From Flavobacteriaceae bacterium UBA5534 (lineage in GTDB: Bacteria; Bacteroidota; Bacteroidia; Flavobacteriales; Flavobacteriaceae): 22,881 nt of DNA. The position numbers and the translations under genes are program-made. This document shows, piece after piece, positions 22,175 through 22,881 of the stretch. The notes beneath the pieces are model-generated. The model searched no databases, had not been told where the DNA came from, and saw only the letters and a program-made list of their open reading frames with translations. The stretch spans positions 169,398-192,278 of the forward strand of contig DINS01000029.1 of the NCBI GenBank assembly GCA_002426015.1, in the 5' to 3' direction. Every line of letters begins with the position of its first letter. Positions within the stretch are counted from its first letter, which is position 1.

Positions 22175-22881
22175 ATGGATAATAATTTTAGTATGGTTGC
22201 CAAAACCTTATTTGGCTTTGAAGAACTATTAGCAAAAGAATTAACACAACTTGGTGCTCGTGACGTTAAAGCAGGAGTGCGCAATGTTAGTTTTGTTGGT
22301 GATAAAGGCTTTATGTATAAGTGTAATTTAGCTTTACGTACTGCTATTAAAATTCTAAAACCTATTCATTCATTTAAAGTTAATAACGAACAAGATTTAT
22401 ACGATAACTTGTATAACATGTCTTGGGAGCAATATCTCAAACCAACTGGCACTTTAGCTGTTGATGCTACTGTGCATTCGCATTTATTTACACACTCTCT
22501 ATATATCGCTCAAAAAACCAAAGATGCGATTGTAGATAAGTTTAGAGATACTACAGGTGAGCGACCAAACGTCGATTTGAAATTTCCAGACTTAAAAATC
22601 AATGTACATATTGATAGAAATGTGTGTAATATCTCGTTAGATACATCTGGCGATTCGTTACATAAACGTGGTTATAAAACAGCCACTAATATTGCACCTA
22701 TAAACGAGGTGTTAGCAGCAGGATTAGTAATGCTTTCCGGTTGGGATGGACAAACCGATTTTATGGACCCAATGTGTGGTAGTGGAACGATTCTTTGTGA
22801 AGCTGCAATGATAGCTTGTAATATTCCACCTAACTTAATGCGTAAAGAATTTGCTTTTGAGCGTTGGCAAGATTGGGATGT
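22175..22881 (+). CDS. THUMP-domain class I SAM RNA methyltransferase (RlmL-like), 5' part
   Basis: The frame is open from ATG 22175 to the right edge (235 codons), so the gene is cut by the window. Residues 1-165 hold the N-terminal ferredoxin-like and THUMP RNA-binding region (SMVAKTLFGFEELLAKELTQ, RTAIKILKPI, AVDATVHSHLFTHSLYIAQK). Residues 166-206 lead into the methyltransferase domain: HKRGYKTATNIAPINEVLAA and the SAM-binding DPMCGSGTI (198-206). This order is that of the N-terminal half of RlmL, which makes m2G2445 in 23S rRNA, and of related THUMP methyltransferases; bacteroidotal proteins are usually the short form without the RlmK half. An ATG at 22168 is out of frame and stops after four codons. 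It is divergent from a second methyltransferase gene. Confidence 0.9.
   Translation, partial: MDNNFSMVAKTLFGFEELLAKELTQLGARDVKAGVRNVSFVGDKGFMYKCNLALRTAIKILKPIHSFKVNNEQDLYDNLYNMSWEQYLKPTGTLAVDATVHSHLFTHSLYIAQKTKDAIVDKFRDTTGERPNVDLKFPDLKINVHIDRNVCNISLDTSGDSLHKRGYKTATNIAPINEVLAAGLVMLSGWDGQTDFMDPMCGSGTILCEAAMIACNIPPNLMRKEFAFERWQDWD

Overview
The window comes from a member of the Bacteroidota, most likely a marine-type Flavobacteriaceae. The base composition is AT-rich. There are two large proteins with type IX secretion (T9SS) C-terminal signals, tandem FISUMP-domain proteins, a DUF4294 protein next to an M42 peptidase, TAnnTTTG-type -7 promoter boxes, and almost no Shine-Dalgarno sequences. No phage, integrase, insertion sequence, tRNA, rRNA or CRISPR array was seen. 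No gene-free stretch exceeds 300 bases.

Left part (1-2794, + strand): the 3' end of one FISUMP-domain gene, a complete FISUMP-domain secreted protein, an exported TPR-like protein of unknown function, a 61-bp remnant of a further FISUMP copy, and a short protein holding only the first RecA-like domain of a DEAD-box helicase.

Middle (2895-9990, + strand): a membrane-anchored regulator (signal sequence, helical repeats, transmembrane helix, coiled coil, LuxR-type HTH) is followed by two paralogous T9SS-secreted beta-propeller proteins of about 860 residues with Asp-box (BNR/sortilin-like) repeats. Both propeller genes carry the same spaced direct repeat, G[CA]GTAG[TC]AA[AG]TG[AC]GTAGTG, at 64 and 66 bp before their start codons. 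A simple model is that the neighbouring LuxR-type protein, or a related one, controls both. This is the best candidate here for an undescribed system.

Right of 10048 the content is mostly housekeeping. On the - strand there is a DUF1579 protein, a three-gene biotin-dependent acyl-CoA carboxylase operon (carrier protein, biotin carboxylase, carboxyltransferase; the carboxyltransferase keeps the Asp typical of propionyl-CoA enzymes), a PrsW-family protease, a Nudix hydrolase, a class V aminotransferase and an M42 aminopeptidase. On the + strand there is a DUF4294 protein coupled to a TrhA/hemolysin III membrane protein. Then on the - strand come an amidohydrolase, a DUF4268 protein, a ZIP metal transporter and a SAM methyltransferase. 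A divergent THUMP-domain rRNA methyltransferase (+) runs off the right edge.

Small repeats are informative. Three REP-like palindromes (two inverted within the carboxylase operon, one between the aminotransferase and M42 genes) share GTCATT/AATC borders but have different, compensating stem bases. Two heptameric tandem arrays lie between the ZIP and DUF4268 genes.
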